A model generated the notes under the pieces. The model was not told the origin of the DNA. It made no database searches and saw only the letters and a program-made list of their open reading frames with translations. From an uncultured Alphaproteobacteria bacterium (GTDB lineage Bacteria; Pseudomonadota; Alphaproteobacteria; Micavibrionales; Micavibrionaceae): a stretch of DNA of 64,000 nucleotides. The DNA lies in the NCBI GenBank assembly GCA_937923625.1, contig CALDTV010000015.1:92450-156449 (forward strand). The letters are read 5' to 3'. Below, piece after piece: positions 56,191 to 64,000 of the stretch. The position numbers were made by a program, and so were the translations under genes. Numbering within the stretch: the stretch's first letter is position 1; each line of letters starts with the position of its first letter.

Positions 56191-57727
56191 AGCGTTTTCC
56201 ATTATCTTTTATTTTTTGCTGTAATGTGGGCAAGGCTTTGTTAATGGCACTCACCGTTATTTCGCTTATGTGTAGGCCACATTTTGAGCGCCGCCACAAA
56301 ATATCTTCGGTGGTGTGCGCAAATTCATATTGTATTAAATATAAAATCTCTGCCTCATAGATATTATCGCCATAATGCGTTCCTAAATCGGATGTTTTGT
56401 TGACCCCTTCCATGATGGCGCCAATACGCGTGCCATAGGCGCGGGCGTAGCGGGTTAATAAGTCTTCGGGCATAAAAGTGTAGCGATCTTTTAAAGACTT
56501 TAAAAATTTATCAAAATCTTTATCGGGCAAATCACCGCCTGGCAATGTCGCTTTTTGCGTCCAAGCGGGTAATGATTTTTTAGGATAAAAAGTTGCCACG
56601 CGGTTCACTACATCTTCGGCTAAATGGCGGTACGTTGTAATTTTTCCGCCAAAAACAGACAGAATAGGCGGGCCATAGCGCTCATCGGTATAAAGTTTAT
56701 AATCCCGCGTTACCTTTGACGCATTGGCATTCCCATCATCCACCAAAGAGCGCACACCGCTATAATGGCTGATGACATGGGCAGGGGATATAATCGTTTT
56801 AAAAGAACGGTTGATCGCATCACAAAGATAAATAATTTCTTCATCACTGATTTGTACTGTCGACGCATCGCCTTCATGGGGGACATCGGTGGTACCAACA
56901 AGCGTATAATTTTTCTCATAAGGAATAGTAAAGACAATACGCCCATCGGGTTGTTGTAAAATAAAACTTTGATCGCCCTTATATAATTTAGGTAAAATAA
57001 TATGTGAGCCTTTCACAAGCCGTACGCGCGGGGTGTAATCATCTGACGCATCTGTTGCGATATTACAATTTTCAAGAAAGCTTCTTACCCATGGCCCCGC
57101 GGCATTCACAACCATGCCTGCTTTTATTTGAAATTCATCCCCATTAAGGGTGTTGCGCATGATCATGCTCCATCCATCTTTGTTGGGGGCAGGCTCCATG
57201 AACATACAAGCGGTGCGCGGCATAATAACGGCACCACGTTCATACGCATCCATGGCATTGAGCACAACTAAGCGGGAATCTTCGACCCAGCAATCAGAAT
57301 AAGCAAAGCCGCGTTTATAGGCATCATTTAAAGGATCAGCAATGGGCGTACTCCCAAAATCTAGCGCTTCAGATTTTGGCAGAGATTTTTTGCCGCCTAA
57401 AAAATCATAAAGCTTCAAGCCTGCTTTAATCATCCAATAAGGGCGTAATTTTTGATCATGTGGTAATACAAAACGCATGGGCCAAATAATATGTGGCGCG
57501 GCTTTTAGTAAAATTTCACGTTCTTGGAGAGATTCGCGCACCAATTTGAATTCATAATGTTCCAAATAACGTAAACCACCGTGAATGAGCTTGGTACTTG
57601 CGGAGGATGTTGCACCTGCCAGATCTTGGGCTTCAACTAAAAGTACAGACAGGCCGCGCCCTGCGGCGTCGCGCGCAATGCCAACACCATTAATGCCGCC
57701 GCCAATAACACATAAATCATAATCCAT
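56168..57727 (-). CDS. glpD: Aerobic glycerol-3-phosphate dehydrogenase
   Basis: GlpD is a peripheral membrane FAD enzyme that oxidises glycerol-3-phosphate to dihydroxyacetone phosphate and passes electrons to quinone. The N-terminal FAD motif is YDLCVIGGGINGVGIARDAAGRG, followed by GATSSASTKLIHGGLRYLEHYEF and GSHIILPKL. The DAO C-domain includes FGGKITTYRHLAEDVV. ATG 57727 (MDYDLC) is the family start; a GTG 36 bases upstream is possible. Length 519. No glpF, glpR or glpT is seen nearby. Confidence 0.94.
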   Translation of the reverse strand: MDYDLCVIGGGINGVGIARDAAGRGLSVLLVEAQDLAGATSSASTKLIHGGLRYLEHYEFKLVRESLQEREILLKAAPHIIWPMRFVLPHDQKLRPYWMIKAGLKLYDFLGGKKSLPKSEALDFGSTPIADPLNDAYKRGFAYSDCWVEDSRLVVLNAMDAYERGAVIMPRTACMFMEPAPNKDGWSMIMRNTLNGDEFQIKAGMVVNAAGPWVRSFLENCNIATDASDDYTPRVRLVKGSHIILPKLYKGDQSFILQQPDGRIVFTIPYEKNYTLVGTTDVPHEGDASTVQISDEEIIYLCDAINRSFKTIISPAHVISHYSGVRSLVDDGNANASKVTRDYKLYTDERYGPPILSVFGGKITTYRHLAEDVVNRVATFYPKKSLPAWTQKATLPGGDLPDKDFDKFLKSLKDRYTFMPEDLLTRYARAYGTRIGAIMEGVNKTSDLGTHYGDNIYEAEILYLIQYEFAHTTEDILWRRSKCGLHISEITVSAINKALPTLQQKIKDNGKRYENASSH

Positions 57728-57896
57728 AGAAAGAAAGCCGTTTTGATCGTTGAATTTTATCACCGACAGAATACAGCAGTTTTGCCATCACGCAAAGATT
57801 TAGTCTTGCGGATAGAATCGTTTAAGCCTTTGACAGAATTACTTAATTTCTTGAAAGTTAGAATCATATCAATCGTTTTTCTTGCCGTCATGAAAT

Positions 57897-60008
57897 GTGG
57901 TTTCATTGCTTGTTCGTTTTATAATTTTGTTGGCTGTTTGTTGTGGGTTCTCGTTTGCCGTGCAAGCCGAAAATACGCCGAAATCTTCACAAAATCCACA
58001 AGTGGAAACAATTAAAAAACCGTCTTATATCCCTCGTTATTATAATCCCACGATTAACCAAACAGGTATATTGGGATTAAATCTTGTTCCAAATGCGCGG
58101 ATGGATGCGGTTGGGATGGTGCGTGCGGGAAGCGCGACGGATGATCCGTATTTGCATGCATTTTTAGGCTTTCAGTTAGCCGAGCCATTTTATGTTAGTT
58201 TGCGCCAAACGGGGGAAGTATCAAACTTAGCCGATGTTGCAGATAATCTCTATCCAGGGTTAGATTTTAAACTGCTGCTTTGGAATGAAACGGCGACGCG
58301 CCCTGCCATTGCTTTTGGCGCAGATTCCGCGTTTGGGCATAAGCGATTATCAAGCGAATACTTCGTCATGTCTAAGAAATTAAAACATTTTGATGTAACG
58401 GGCGGCGTGGCTTGGGGGCGGTTGGGGTCACAAGGTCATATTAAAAACCTGTTGATTGCCATTAGCGATAGTTTCGATCAAGATCGTGATTATAATTCTC
58501 CGCAACCTCATGACCCGTCAGATTGGTTTCGCGGCGGACAAATTGGTTTTTTTGGCGGTGTAGAATATTTTACACCGATCAAAGGGTTGTCGTTAAAAGC
58601 CGATTATGGCGCGATTGATTATATTGGCGCGCAGGAGAATATTGAGGGTTTTAAGGCGCCGTCACCTTGGAGCGCATCGCTTAATTATCAACCTGAATTT
58701 TCTTCTATTATGCCGCTGACATTATCAGCAGGAGTTGTAGGGGTAGAAAAATTTATGGCGCGTTTTTCCCTACAGCATCAGGCGCAAAATACACGGTTGA
58801 AATCGTGGGATAACAAAATCGCCCCACCCGTTATTTTGCCAAGGTTAAAAGATCTTGAGAATAAAACCGCCGTAGATTTATTGTTAAAATCGGCAAGACC
58901 CACTGCCTTGCAAGTGGGGCACGCGGCGCGAACATTGACTGACCAAATCCCCGAAGATCAAGAAACATTACCCATTCAATTGCGGTATCAAGGGCTGAAA
59001 GGCTCTGTCCTGACAATTGTCCGCCGCGATTTAGAAAAGGCGGTAACGCAAGGAACGGTTAGTCCAGAAGAGATTTGGCGTGATGCTTCTCTTAAAGATT
59101 TCGATGGTGATTCTGATTATGATGCCACGATTGAAATGGGGCAAAGAATTGCGCTGAAATTTTTCCTTGATAGTAAGTTAAGCCTTTCCGAAGAAGATGC
59201 GGGGATGCTTTTTCGCTCTTCCTTGCTGGCAGAAACAAAAGCCGCTTTGCCCTTTGGCTTTAATTTAGGGGCGACGGCAAAGTTGAATTTGGAAGATAAT
59301 CTTCATAATTTGGCGTTACTGCGCCCCGCCACACAAACGCCAATAAGAAGTGACGAGGATTTATATACCCAAGATATTCTCTACCCAGAAAATTTATATC
59401 TTAGCTGGCTTCATAGTTTAAGCACCGACATGCATGTTGGACTCACTGCGGGTTATTTAGAAGAAGCCTTTGCAGGGTATGGTGGAGAAATTTTATATCG
59501 TCCATTCGGTAAAACTTTTGCGGTGGGGGCGGAGCTTTGGAATGCGCATAAACGTAATCCATCACAAACAAGCGGTTTGAAATTATTTGATGAAAATCAT
59601 GTTAGTGGGCATTTAAACTTACATTACGAAGTCCCCTATCAATTCGCCAAACGTGACATTACCGCCAGTCTGAAATTAGGCCGTTATTTGTTGGGTGATT
59701 ATGGGGGGGAGTTTAATTTGAAAACAACGTTTGATAACGGGACATCAATGGAAGGCTATATCGCCGCAACAGAATTAAGCGATACCAATCTTGTTGGGGG
59801 GGCATCACACTTGTTTGGTGGTGTGCGTTTATCCATGCCACTAGGCAGTATCCCATATGTGCCAGATGGCAGTGCCGTGCGTTTCACCACAGAACCGATT
59901 GGCCGTGATGCAGGACAAAAATTAAATATTCCGTTGCCGCTTTATGAGGCTACTGAACCATTTGCGTACCGCCGTTTGAGCCGAAGTTGGATGAATCTTC
60001 TGGATTAG
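57897..60008 (+). CDS. YjbH-family outer-membrane protein
   Basis: This 703-residue protein has a signal peptide ending near AVQA-EN and the YjbH start pattern TGILGLNLVPNARMDAVGMVRAGSATDDPYLHAFLGFQLAEPFYVS. The rest is beta-rich with alternating hydrophobic strands, as in an outer-membrane barrel (WRDASLKDFDGDSDYD and onward). In E. coli yjbEFGH is linked to exopolysaccharide production and export; here yjbE, F and G are absent. It might serve the fucose-related polysaccharide, but that is inference. The start codon is GTG. The 3' end overlaps the oppositely oriented dehydrogenase gene by 59 bases. Confidence 0.85.
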   Translation: MVSLLVRFIILLAVCCGFSFAVQAENTPKSSQNPQVETIKKPSYIPRYYNPTINQTGILGLNLVPNARMDAVGMVRAGSATDDPYLHAFLGFQLAEPFYVSLRQTGEVSNLADVADNLYPGLDFKLLLWNETATRPAIAFGADSAFGHKRLSSEYFVMSKKLKHFDVTGGVAWGRLGSQGHIKNLLIAISDSFDQDRDYNSPQPHDPSDWFRGGQIGFFGGVEYFTPIKGLSLKADYGAIDYIGAQENIEGFKAPSPWSASLNYQPEFSSIMPLTLSAGVVGVEKFMARFSLQHQAQNTRLKSWDNKIAPPVILPRLKDLENKTAVDLLLKSARPTALQVGHAARTLTDQIPEDQETLPIQLRYQGLKGSVLTIVRRDLEKAVTQGTVSPEEIWRDASLKDFDGDSDYDATIEMGQRIALKFFLDSKLSLSEEDAGMLFRSSLLAETKAALPFGFNLGATAKLNLEDNLHNLALLRPATQTPIRSDEDLYTQDILYPENLYLSWLHSLSTDMHVGLTAGYLEEAFAGYGGEILYRPFGKTFAVGAELWNAHKRNPSQTSGLKLFDENHVSGHLNLHYEVPYQFAKRDITASLKLGRYLLGDYGGEFNLKTTFDNGTSMEGYIAATELSDTNLVGGASHLFGGVRLSMPLGSIPYVPDGSAVRFTTEPIGRDAGQKLNIPLPLYEATEPFAYRRLSRSWMNLLD

Positions 60009-61146
60009 AATTATCATCTGATAATTTTTTACCGCTTAAGAATTTTTCTTCTGCCAATTGATCCGCTGTTTCACCTGTCGGAAGGCTGCGCTCTTGTGCG
60101 GCAGTGAGAATATCTGTCACTGTCTTACCAATGCCCTCAACATGCGCGACCATGCTGCCGCGTTCCAAATCAAAATCTTGCGGGTTGAATTGGCTGTTGC
60201 GGAAATATTCATACCCCACGCAAATTACGCCGCCAGAATTAATCACATAGTCAGGTACATAAAGAATATCTTTTTTGACCAACATTTTATCATGATATTC
60301 ATTGGCTAATTGGTTGTTGGCCGCGCCCGCAACAATATCAACTTTTAGCATGTCAATGGTGTCATCATTCAACGCACCGCCCATTGCGCAGGGTGCAAAG
60401 ATATCAGCCTTAACACTGAAAATTTCATCAGCTTTAACAATCTCAATATTACTAATTTCTTTTTGGGCGAGCGCAAGGTTGTCTTTGTTAATATCCGCTG
60501 CAATGATCTTCGCACCATCTTGGGCGAGCAATTTACCGAGCGCCAGACCAACCGCGCCGACTCCTTGGATCGCAACCGTCATATCGCTTAGGTCGCGTTG
60601 ATTGTTATAGCGGTGTTTAATAGCCGCGCGGATGCCGTGATAACAACCCAAAGCAGTCAGTGGAGAGGGGTTGCCACCCAATTCGCCATATTTATTGCCT
60701 TCTAACATTTCTGGCGGCAAGCCAGTAACGTGTGATGTTTGACGCGAAATGGCGACCATGTCCTCTTCGCCTGTACCGCTATCTTCTGCGGTGACGTATG
60801 CGCCGCCGAATGACTCAACAGCTTCGCCCATAGCTTCCATGATGGCTTCGGTTTTTTGTTCAAACGGATTACCAATGATAACAGATTTCCCACCACCAAG
60901 CGGCAAGCCAGCCATGGCATTTTTATAAGTCATGCCGCGTGACAGTCTTAAAACATCATGCATCGCTTCGCCTTCGTCCGCATAAGTGGTCATGCGGCAA
61001 CCGCCCAATGCGGGGCCTAAATTGGTGTTATGAACGGCGATAAACCCAATGATATCATCGGAGAGTTGAAAGCGACGAACATGCTCATGCTCGTCATAGG
61101 CTTCTAATTTTTCTAAAATTTCAGGGTTTAAATCGTTAAAATTCAT
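59950..61146 (-). CDS. Leu/Phe/Val-type amino acid dehydrogenase
   Basis: This NAD(P)-dependent oxidative deaminase belongs to the Glu/Leu/Phe/Val family. The short 355-residue core with NLGPALGGCRM, SRGMTYKNAMAGLPLGGGKSVI (Lys catalytic motif), TAEDSGTGEEDMVAISRQTSHVTG and IQGVGAVGLALGKLLAQDGAKIIAADI fits leucine or phenylalanine dehydrogenase. A C-terminal tail of about 30 Ser/Asn/Asp-rich residues is encoded antisense to the YjbH gene end and has no family counterpart. The exact substrate is not resolved. Confidence 0.9.
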   Translation of the reverse strand: MNFNDLNPEILEKLEAYDEHEHVRRFQLSDDIIGFIAVHNTNLGPALGGCRMTTYADEGEAMHDVLRLSRGMTYKNAMAGLPLGGGKSVIIGNPFEQKTEAIMEAMGEAVESFGGAYVTAEDSGTGEEDMVAISRQTSHVTGLPPEMLEGNKYGELGGNPSPLTALGCYHGIRAAIKHRYNNQRDLSDMTVAIQGVGAVGLALGKLLAQDGAKIIAADINKDNLALAQKEISNIEIVKADEIFSVKADIFAPCAMGGALNDDTIDMLKVDIVAGAANNQLANEYHDKMLVKKDILYVPDYVINSGGVICVGYEYFRNSQFNPQDFDLERGSMVAHVEGIGKTVTDILTAAQERSLPTGETADQLAEEKFLSGKKLSDDNSNPEDSSNFGSNGGTQMVQ

Positions 61147-61469
61147 CTCTAGGCTCCGCTACACGCTTTGTTATATTTATAATTAAGGGGGTATAGCGAA
61201 TCCAGACGCGCTTGTCATGAAAAAAACCCTCTATTCTCAATCGAGAATAGAGGGGGGTAGTTTACTATGGTTGTCAGATTGATTAAATCTGCTGAAACTA
61301 TTGTTATTTCGCGAGAATATAACAGTGCTAAAAAATAATTTTTGTCCTTTTGGCCGCCTTATCTTGTCATTTAATATGCCCTTAAAATGACGGTATAAAT
61401 AATTAAACCTTATAATATTATTTTACATAAAATTTTAAGTAAAATGCAAAATAAGTCAATTTTGTAGGG
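61147..61469. other. Intergenic region, 323 bases
   Basis: The region holds the minus-strand terminator at 61220-61254 and a weaker dyad GTCATTT / AAATGAC at 61366-61372 and 61385-61391, whose arms recall the ends of the palindromic elements. The rest is AT-rich, and I see no gene in it. Confidence 0.6.
61220..61254 (-). terminator. Rho-independent terminator, minus strand
   Basis: CCCTCTATTCTC (61227-61238) and GAGAATAGAGGG (61243-61254) form a perfect 12-base stem with a four-base loop. On the minus strand it is followed by TTTTTTT. It ends transcripts coming from rluD, about 215 bases downstream of that gene. Confidence 0.88.
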
Positions 61470-62486
61470 TTAAGATGCTGAATTTAAAAGATTTTTTAAT
61501 TTTTGTAAATCATCTGGCATATCGCTAGTAAAATGCATTTCTTCGTTTGATCGCGGATGAATAAAGCCAATATCACGCGCGTGGAGCGCTTGGCGGTCAA
61601 AAGACATTACGCGTTTGACAATATCTTCCTCATATCCATTGCGTTTTAATAAGGCTTTGCCTTCTTGATGCGGCAGGCCGTAAAGCGGATCACCGACAAG
61701 GGGATGCTTCATATGTTGCATATGGACGCGAATTTGATGGGTGCGTCCGCTCTCTAACTTGCAATCAACCCAGCAGGCGGCCTCGTGATATTTTTCTTGA
61801 ACGTGGTAATGGGTAATGGCCTCTCTGCCAGAACTTTTCATTATAGCCATTTTTAAACGGTTGGAAGAATGTCGCCCTATCGGCGCATCGACACTCCCCT
61901 TAATAAGAGTTGGTACACGCCATACGAGCGCACCATAAACGCGCGATAAAGTGCGGTCTTGTAATTGAGCACTGAGGCCCTGATGTGCTAGATCACTTTT
62001 TGCAACGACCATCAGGCCGCTTGTTTCTTTATCTAGTCTATGAACAATGCCTGGGCGCTTTACGCCGCCAATACCAGACAAATTATCTTTACAGTGATGC
62101 AGTAACGCATTCACCAATGTGCCGTCTAAATTACCGACGGCGGGATGTACGACCATACCAACGGCTTTATTAATTACCAGTAGGTCATCGTCTTCATAGA
62201 CGATATTAAGCGGGATATCTTGTGCTTTAGGCGTGTCATCAATGGCGGCGGGCAGCGTTAATTTGATGACGTCTTGGTCCGTCACTTTATATGAAGCGGT
62301 TTTAATAATCATGCCTGATACCACGACTTGCCCATCAAGGATGAGGGCTTTTAGGCGCGAGCGGGATAAAGACACATTATCTTCTTGCGGCATTTGTTCG
62401 CATAAATCCGCCAATGCCTTATCGAGCCTTGTCGGTTTTGTGCCCTCGGCAAGGGATAATTTAATAATGTCAGCTTGATCGTTCAT
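61470..62486 (-). CDS. rluD: Ribosomal large-subunit pseudouridine synthase D
   Basis: RluD makes pseudouridines in helix 69 of 23S rRNA. An S4 RNA-binding domain spans about 18-75 (TRLDKALADLCEQMPQEDNVSLSRSRLKALILDGQVVV). The catalytic block is GIVHRLDKETSGLMVVAKSD, with the Asp as nucleophile, and LESGRTHQIRVHMQHMKHPLVGD is the second signature. The 338-residue length fits. RluD over RluC is supported by gene size and similarity pattern but not proven. Confidence 0.92.
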   Translation of the reverse strand: MNDQADIIKLSLAEGTKPTRLDKALADLCEQMPQEDNVSLSRSRLKALILDGQVVVSGMIIKTASYKVTDQDVIKLTLPAAIDDTPKAQDIPLNIVYEDDDLLVINKAVGMVVHPAVGNLDGTLVNALLHHCKDNLSGIGGVKRPGIVHRLDKETSGLMVVAKSDLAHQGLSAQLQDRTLSRVYGALVWRVPTLIKGSVDAPIGRHSSNRLKMAIMKSSGREAITHYHVQEKYHEAACWVDCKLESGRTHQIRVHMQHMKHPLVGDPLYGLPHQEGKALLKRNGYEEDIVKRVMSFDRQALHARDIGFIHPRSNEEMHFTSDMPDDLQKLKNLLNSAS

Positions 62487-62602
62487 GGTGATTTCAGGGG
62501 AAAACTAAATTTTCTTGTTCATTACGTTGTTGTATAGCTTAAAAGGGATGCTAATCCTATGAAAATCCTATTAACCTCAGTCACTAGAAAGACAAATCCA
62601 TC

Positions 62603-62983
62603 ATGGCACATATTCTGGTTGTTGATGATGACCCCGCGATGGTGCAGTTCCTCTCTAAGGCATTGAATAACGCAGGGCACGAGTGTGTGTGTGCCAATGA
62701 TGGTTTGCGGGCATTTGATATCTTTCAGGGGGGCACGTTTGACCTGTTACTGACGGATATTGTTATGCCGGGCATGGATGGCATTGCGCTGGCAAAAAAA
62801 GCGAAGAAAATATCGCCTGATCTTAAAATTCTTTTCATTTCTGGCTTTTCTGCGATGGCGGTGGAGGAAATAGAAGTGGATAAGGAGGATGTGGACGCTA
62901 ACAAAATGAAAAAACAGGTCATGAGTAAGCCTTTTCATCTCAATGATCTCATTAAGCGAGTTGAAGATATCTTAAAGAAATAG
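62603..62983 (+). CDS. cpdR: CpdR-like single-domain response regulator
   Basis: This 126-residue receiver domain has the acidic cluster Asp8-10, phosphoacceptor Asp52 (LLLTDIVMPGMDG), Ser80 and Lys109 (MSKPF). It has no output domain. Its closest pattern is CpdR, which in Caulobacter is phosphorylated through CckA-ChpT and, unphosphorylated, delivers ClpXP substrates. The segment between Ser80 and Lys109 is long and charged (VEEIEVDKEDVDANKMKKQ), as in CckA receivers. The upstream phosphorelay genes are not in the window. Confidence 0.75.
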   Translation: MAHILVVDDDPAMVQFLSKALNNAGHECVCANDGLRAFDIFQGGTFDLLLTDIVMPGMDGIALAKKAKKISPDLKILFISGFSAMAVEEIEVDKEDVDANKMKKQVMSKPFHLNDLIKRVEDILKK

Positions 62984-63040
62984 CATAGCTTTGTGATGTT
63001 ATTTTAAATGTTGAAAAGCCAACCTGTCCCTTTATTTGTA

Positions 63041-63070
63041 TTGACTTTTTTGCGCTCTATTTTCTATATT
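63041..63070 (+). promoter_or_regulatory. Sigma-70-type promoter
   Basis: TTGACT (63041-63046) and TATATT (63065-63070), 18 bases apart, form a good consensus promoter about 100 bases upstream of the small secreted protein gene. Confidence 0.55.
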
Positions 63071-63172
63071 GCCTTTAATTAAAGATTTAAATTCATGTTT
63101 TGGTGTGATTTTAGCATGTGAGGCGGGGTTTACGTATCAGACAGCTAAATTTAGCTTGCCCGTTATTTATAG

Positions 63173-63493
63173 ATGGGCAAATCGGGGGGGATTTTGTTGC
63201 GTTATTTTCTATTATTATTAATGAGCGTTGGTGTGATGGCTCATTCTACGATGCCAGCTAAGGCTTCATCGGCTGAGAGCCGCGTAGAGGTGGCTGTTTT
63301 AGATCCAACCATCATGACCTTACCTGAGGTTTACAACCTATGTGTTACAGAGCCTGCTTTGCTTAAATGTGACGTTGTCAGAGAGGGACGTCGTCAACAA
63401 CGCCAGAAAAAAGATTTGTCCAAGAATGGTAATATCCATAGACAAAAAGAGCAGGGAAGGCGCTATAATGTTTTCAATGCCAATTTTGAATAA
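63173..63493 (+). CDS. Small secreted protein of unknown function
   Basis: This 106-residue protein has a signal peptide (LLRYFLLLLMSVGVMAHS, cleaving near AKA-SS). The mature segment has two cysteines (VYNLCVTEPALLKCDVV) and a very basic C-terminus rich in Arg, Gln and Lys. It is probably a small periplasmic protein with one disulfide. No family is recognised. A good promoter lies upstream and a tRNA gene follows. Confidence 0.6.
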   Translation: MGKSGGILLRYFLLLLMSVGVMAHSTMPAKASSAESRVEVAVLDPTIMTLPEVYNLCVTEPALLKCDVVREGRRQQRQKKDLSKNGNIHRQKEQGRRYNVFNANFE

Positions 63494-63606
63494 TATCATT
63501 GATATCGCCTGACTTTTACTTTAGATAATCACATAGTTCTTAACGAACATATATCCGCTAAAAAATAGCATCGTCAGGCTTGCCTAAGTGATGAATTTTA
63601 AAAAGT

Positions 63607-63681
63607 GGGTGGTTAGCTCAGCGGTAGAGCACTTCCCCGACACGGAAGGGGTCACTGGTTCAATCCCAGTACCACCCACCA
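63607..63681 (+). tRNA. tRNA-Val(GAC) with CCA end
   Basis: All arms fold. The acceptor stem is GGGTGGT / ACCACCC, the D stem GCTC/GAGC, the anticodon stem CTTCC/GGAAG and the T stem ACTGG/CCAGT with loop TTCAATC; A73 and an encoded CCA follow. The anticodon loop CCGACAC gives anticodon GAC (Val). The residue at position 33 is C instead of the nearly universal U. Length 75. Confidence 0.9.
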
Positions 63682-63884
63682 TTTTACTGTATCTCATCAC
63701 CTCTAATTGTTCTCAAATATTAATTAAATTCTTGCCTGGAAAACGCTGATCTTTTTTTCGTTTACGTATGTGTAGGCTTTTATGCCAGCTTTTCTTTTTG
63801 CTAGTCTTTGTCTAGCAAAAAAACAAAATTATTATTTTGTCATAATTGTTGACGGCTAGATCTTTTAAAACTATAAAAATTTAT

Positions 63885-64000
63885 ATGACGAAGGGACTTT
63901 ATTACATAGTAGGCGGTGTGCAAGGTGGCAAAATTTTTAAACAGTTAATGACTGGTTTAGTTGGTCTTAAAAACTTAAAAGCACCACAAATATTATATAT
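63885..64000 (+). CDS. Start of an unidentified reading frame, cut by the window end
   Basis: The frame is open from ATG 63885 to the window end (38 codons, starting MTKGLYYIVGGVQGGKIF). The N-terminal part is Gly-rich and moderately hydrophobic. No recognised domain and no strong ribosome site are seen, so it may or may not be a gene. Confidence 0.35.
   Translation, partial: MTKGLYYIVGGVQGGKIFKQLMTGLVGLKNLKAPQILY

Noticed and set aside
63795..63821. Hairpin TTTTTGCTAG / CTAGCAAAAA after the tRNA gene
   Set aside because: The T-run is part of the stem and precedes it, so it does not fit a standard terminator; function unclear.

Overview
The window is 64 kb of an alphaproteobacterial chromosome of moderately low GC (about 40-43% by eye). 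Placement is inferred from gene order and families: a Caulobacter-type Flp/Tad pilus cluster (cpaA-cpaF, tadB, tadC), a pal-cpoB-tilS-ftsH-glmM chain, hisZ-purA, MnmC, and a CpdR-like receiver. A low-GC Rhodospirillales or Micavibrionales-like lineage would fit, but the sequence alone does not settle it. Gene density is high. I see no insertion sequence, prophage, CRISPR array or rRNA operon.

Layout. 0-7.1 kb: GDP-fucose synthesis (gmd, fcl), an M3 oligopeptidase, the tRNA-modifying enzyme MnmC and a lipid-linked sugar transferase. 7.2-10.3 kb: a dicarboxylate/amino-acid symporter, then an EF-hand protein followed by an ECF-type sigma factor, a probable anti-sigma factor and a periplasmic sensor-like protein. 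10.4-16.6 kb: trhO, then a peroxide-defence island in which oxyR diverges from katG-ahpC-nitroreductase-ahpD. 16.7-21.4 kb: two tandem paralogous membrane proteins, an MscS channel, glyoxalase I, a TetR regulator and a RimK-like ligase. 21.7-33.2 kb: an envelope and core-metabolism block (LpoA-like lipoprotein, rsmI, yraN, BON lipoprotein, pal, cpoB, tilS, ftsH, a thioredoxin-like protein, glmM). 33.4-35.8 kb: hisZ and purA.

36-52.1 kb is a complete Tad pilus region. A tail-anchored pseudokinase-like protein and a small membrane partner come first. They are followed by TadG-like and two TadE-like pseudopilins, the Flp pilin, prepilin peptidase, CpaB, secretin CpaC, CpaD, CpaE, CpaF, TadB and TadC. 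On the opposite strand lie a TadD-like TPR lipoprotein and a stand-alone secretin N-domain protein. 52.4-54.6 kb is a small accessory stretch with an XRE regulator directly followed by an unusual formyltransferase. 54.7-64 kb holds glpK-glpD, a YjbH-family outer-membrane protein, a Leu/Phe/Val-type dehydrogenase, rluD, a CpdR-like receiver, a small secreted protein, a tRNA-Val(GAC) gene with an atypical residue 33, and the start of a further reading frame.

The least expected observations are: (1) palindromic repeat elements, one lying in frame inside mnmC and one supplying the stop codon of fcl; (2) the pseudokinase/membrane pair beside the Tad genes; (3) the XRE-formyltransferase unit; (4) the EF-hand/ECF unit; and (5) two overlapping hairpins that could form a pseudoknot between katG and ahpC. 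All calls come from reading the sequence; no database search was run.
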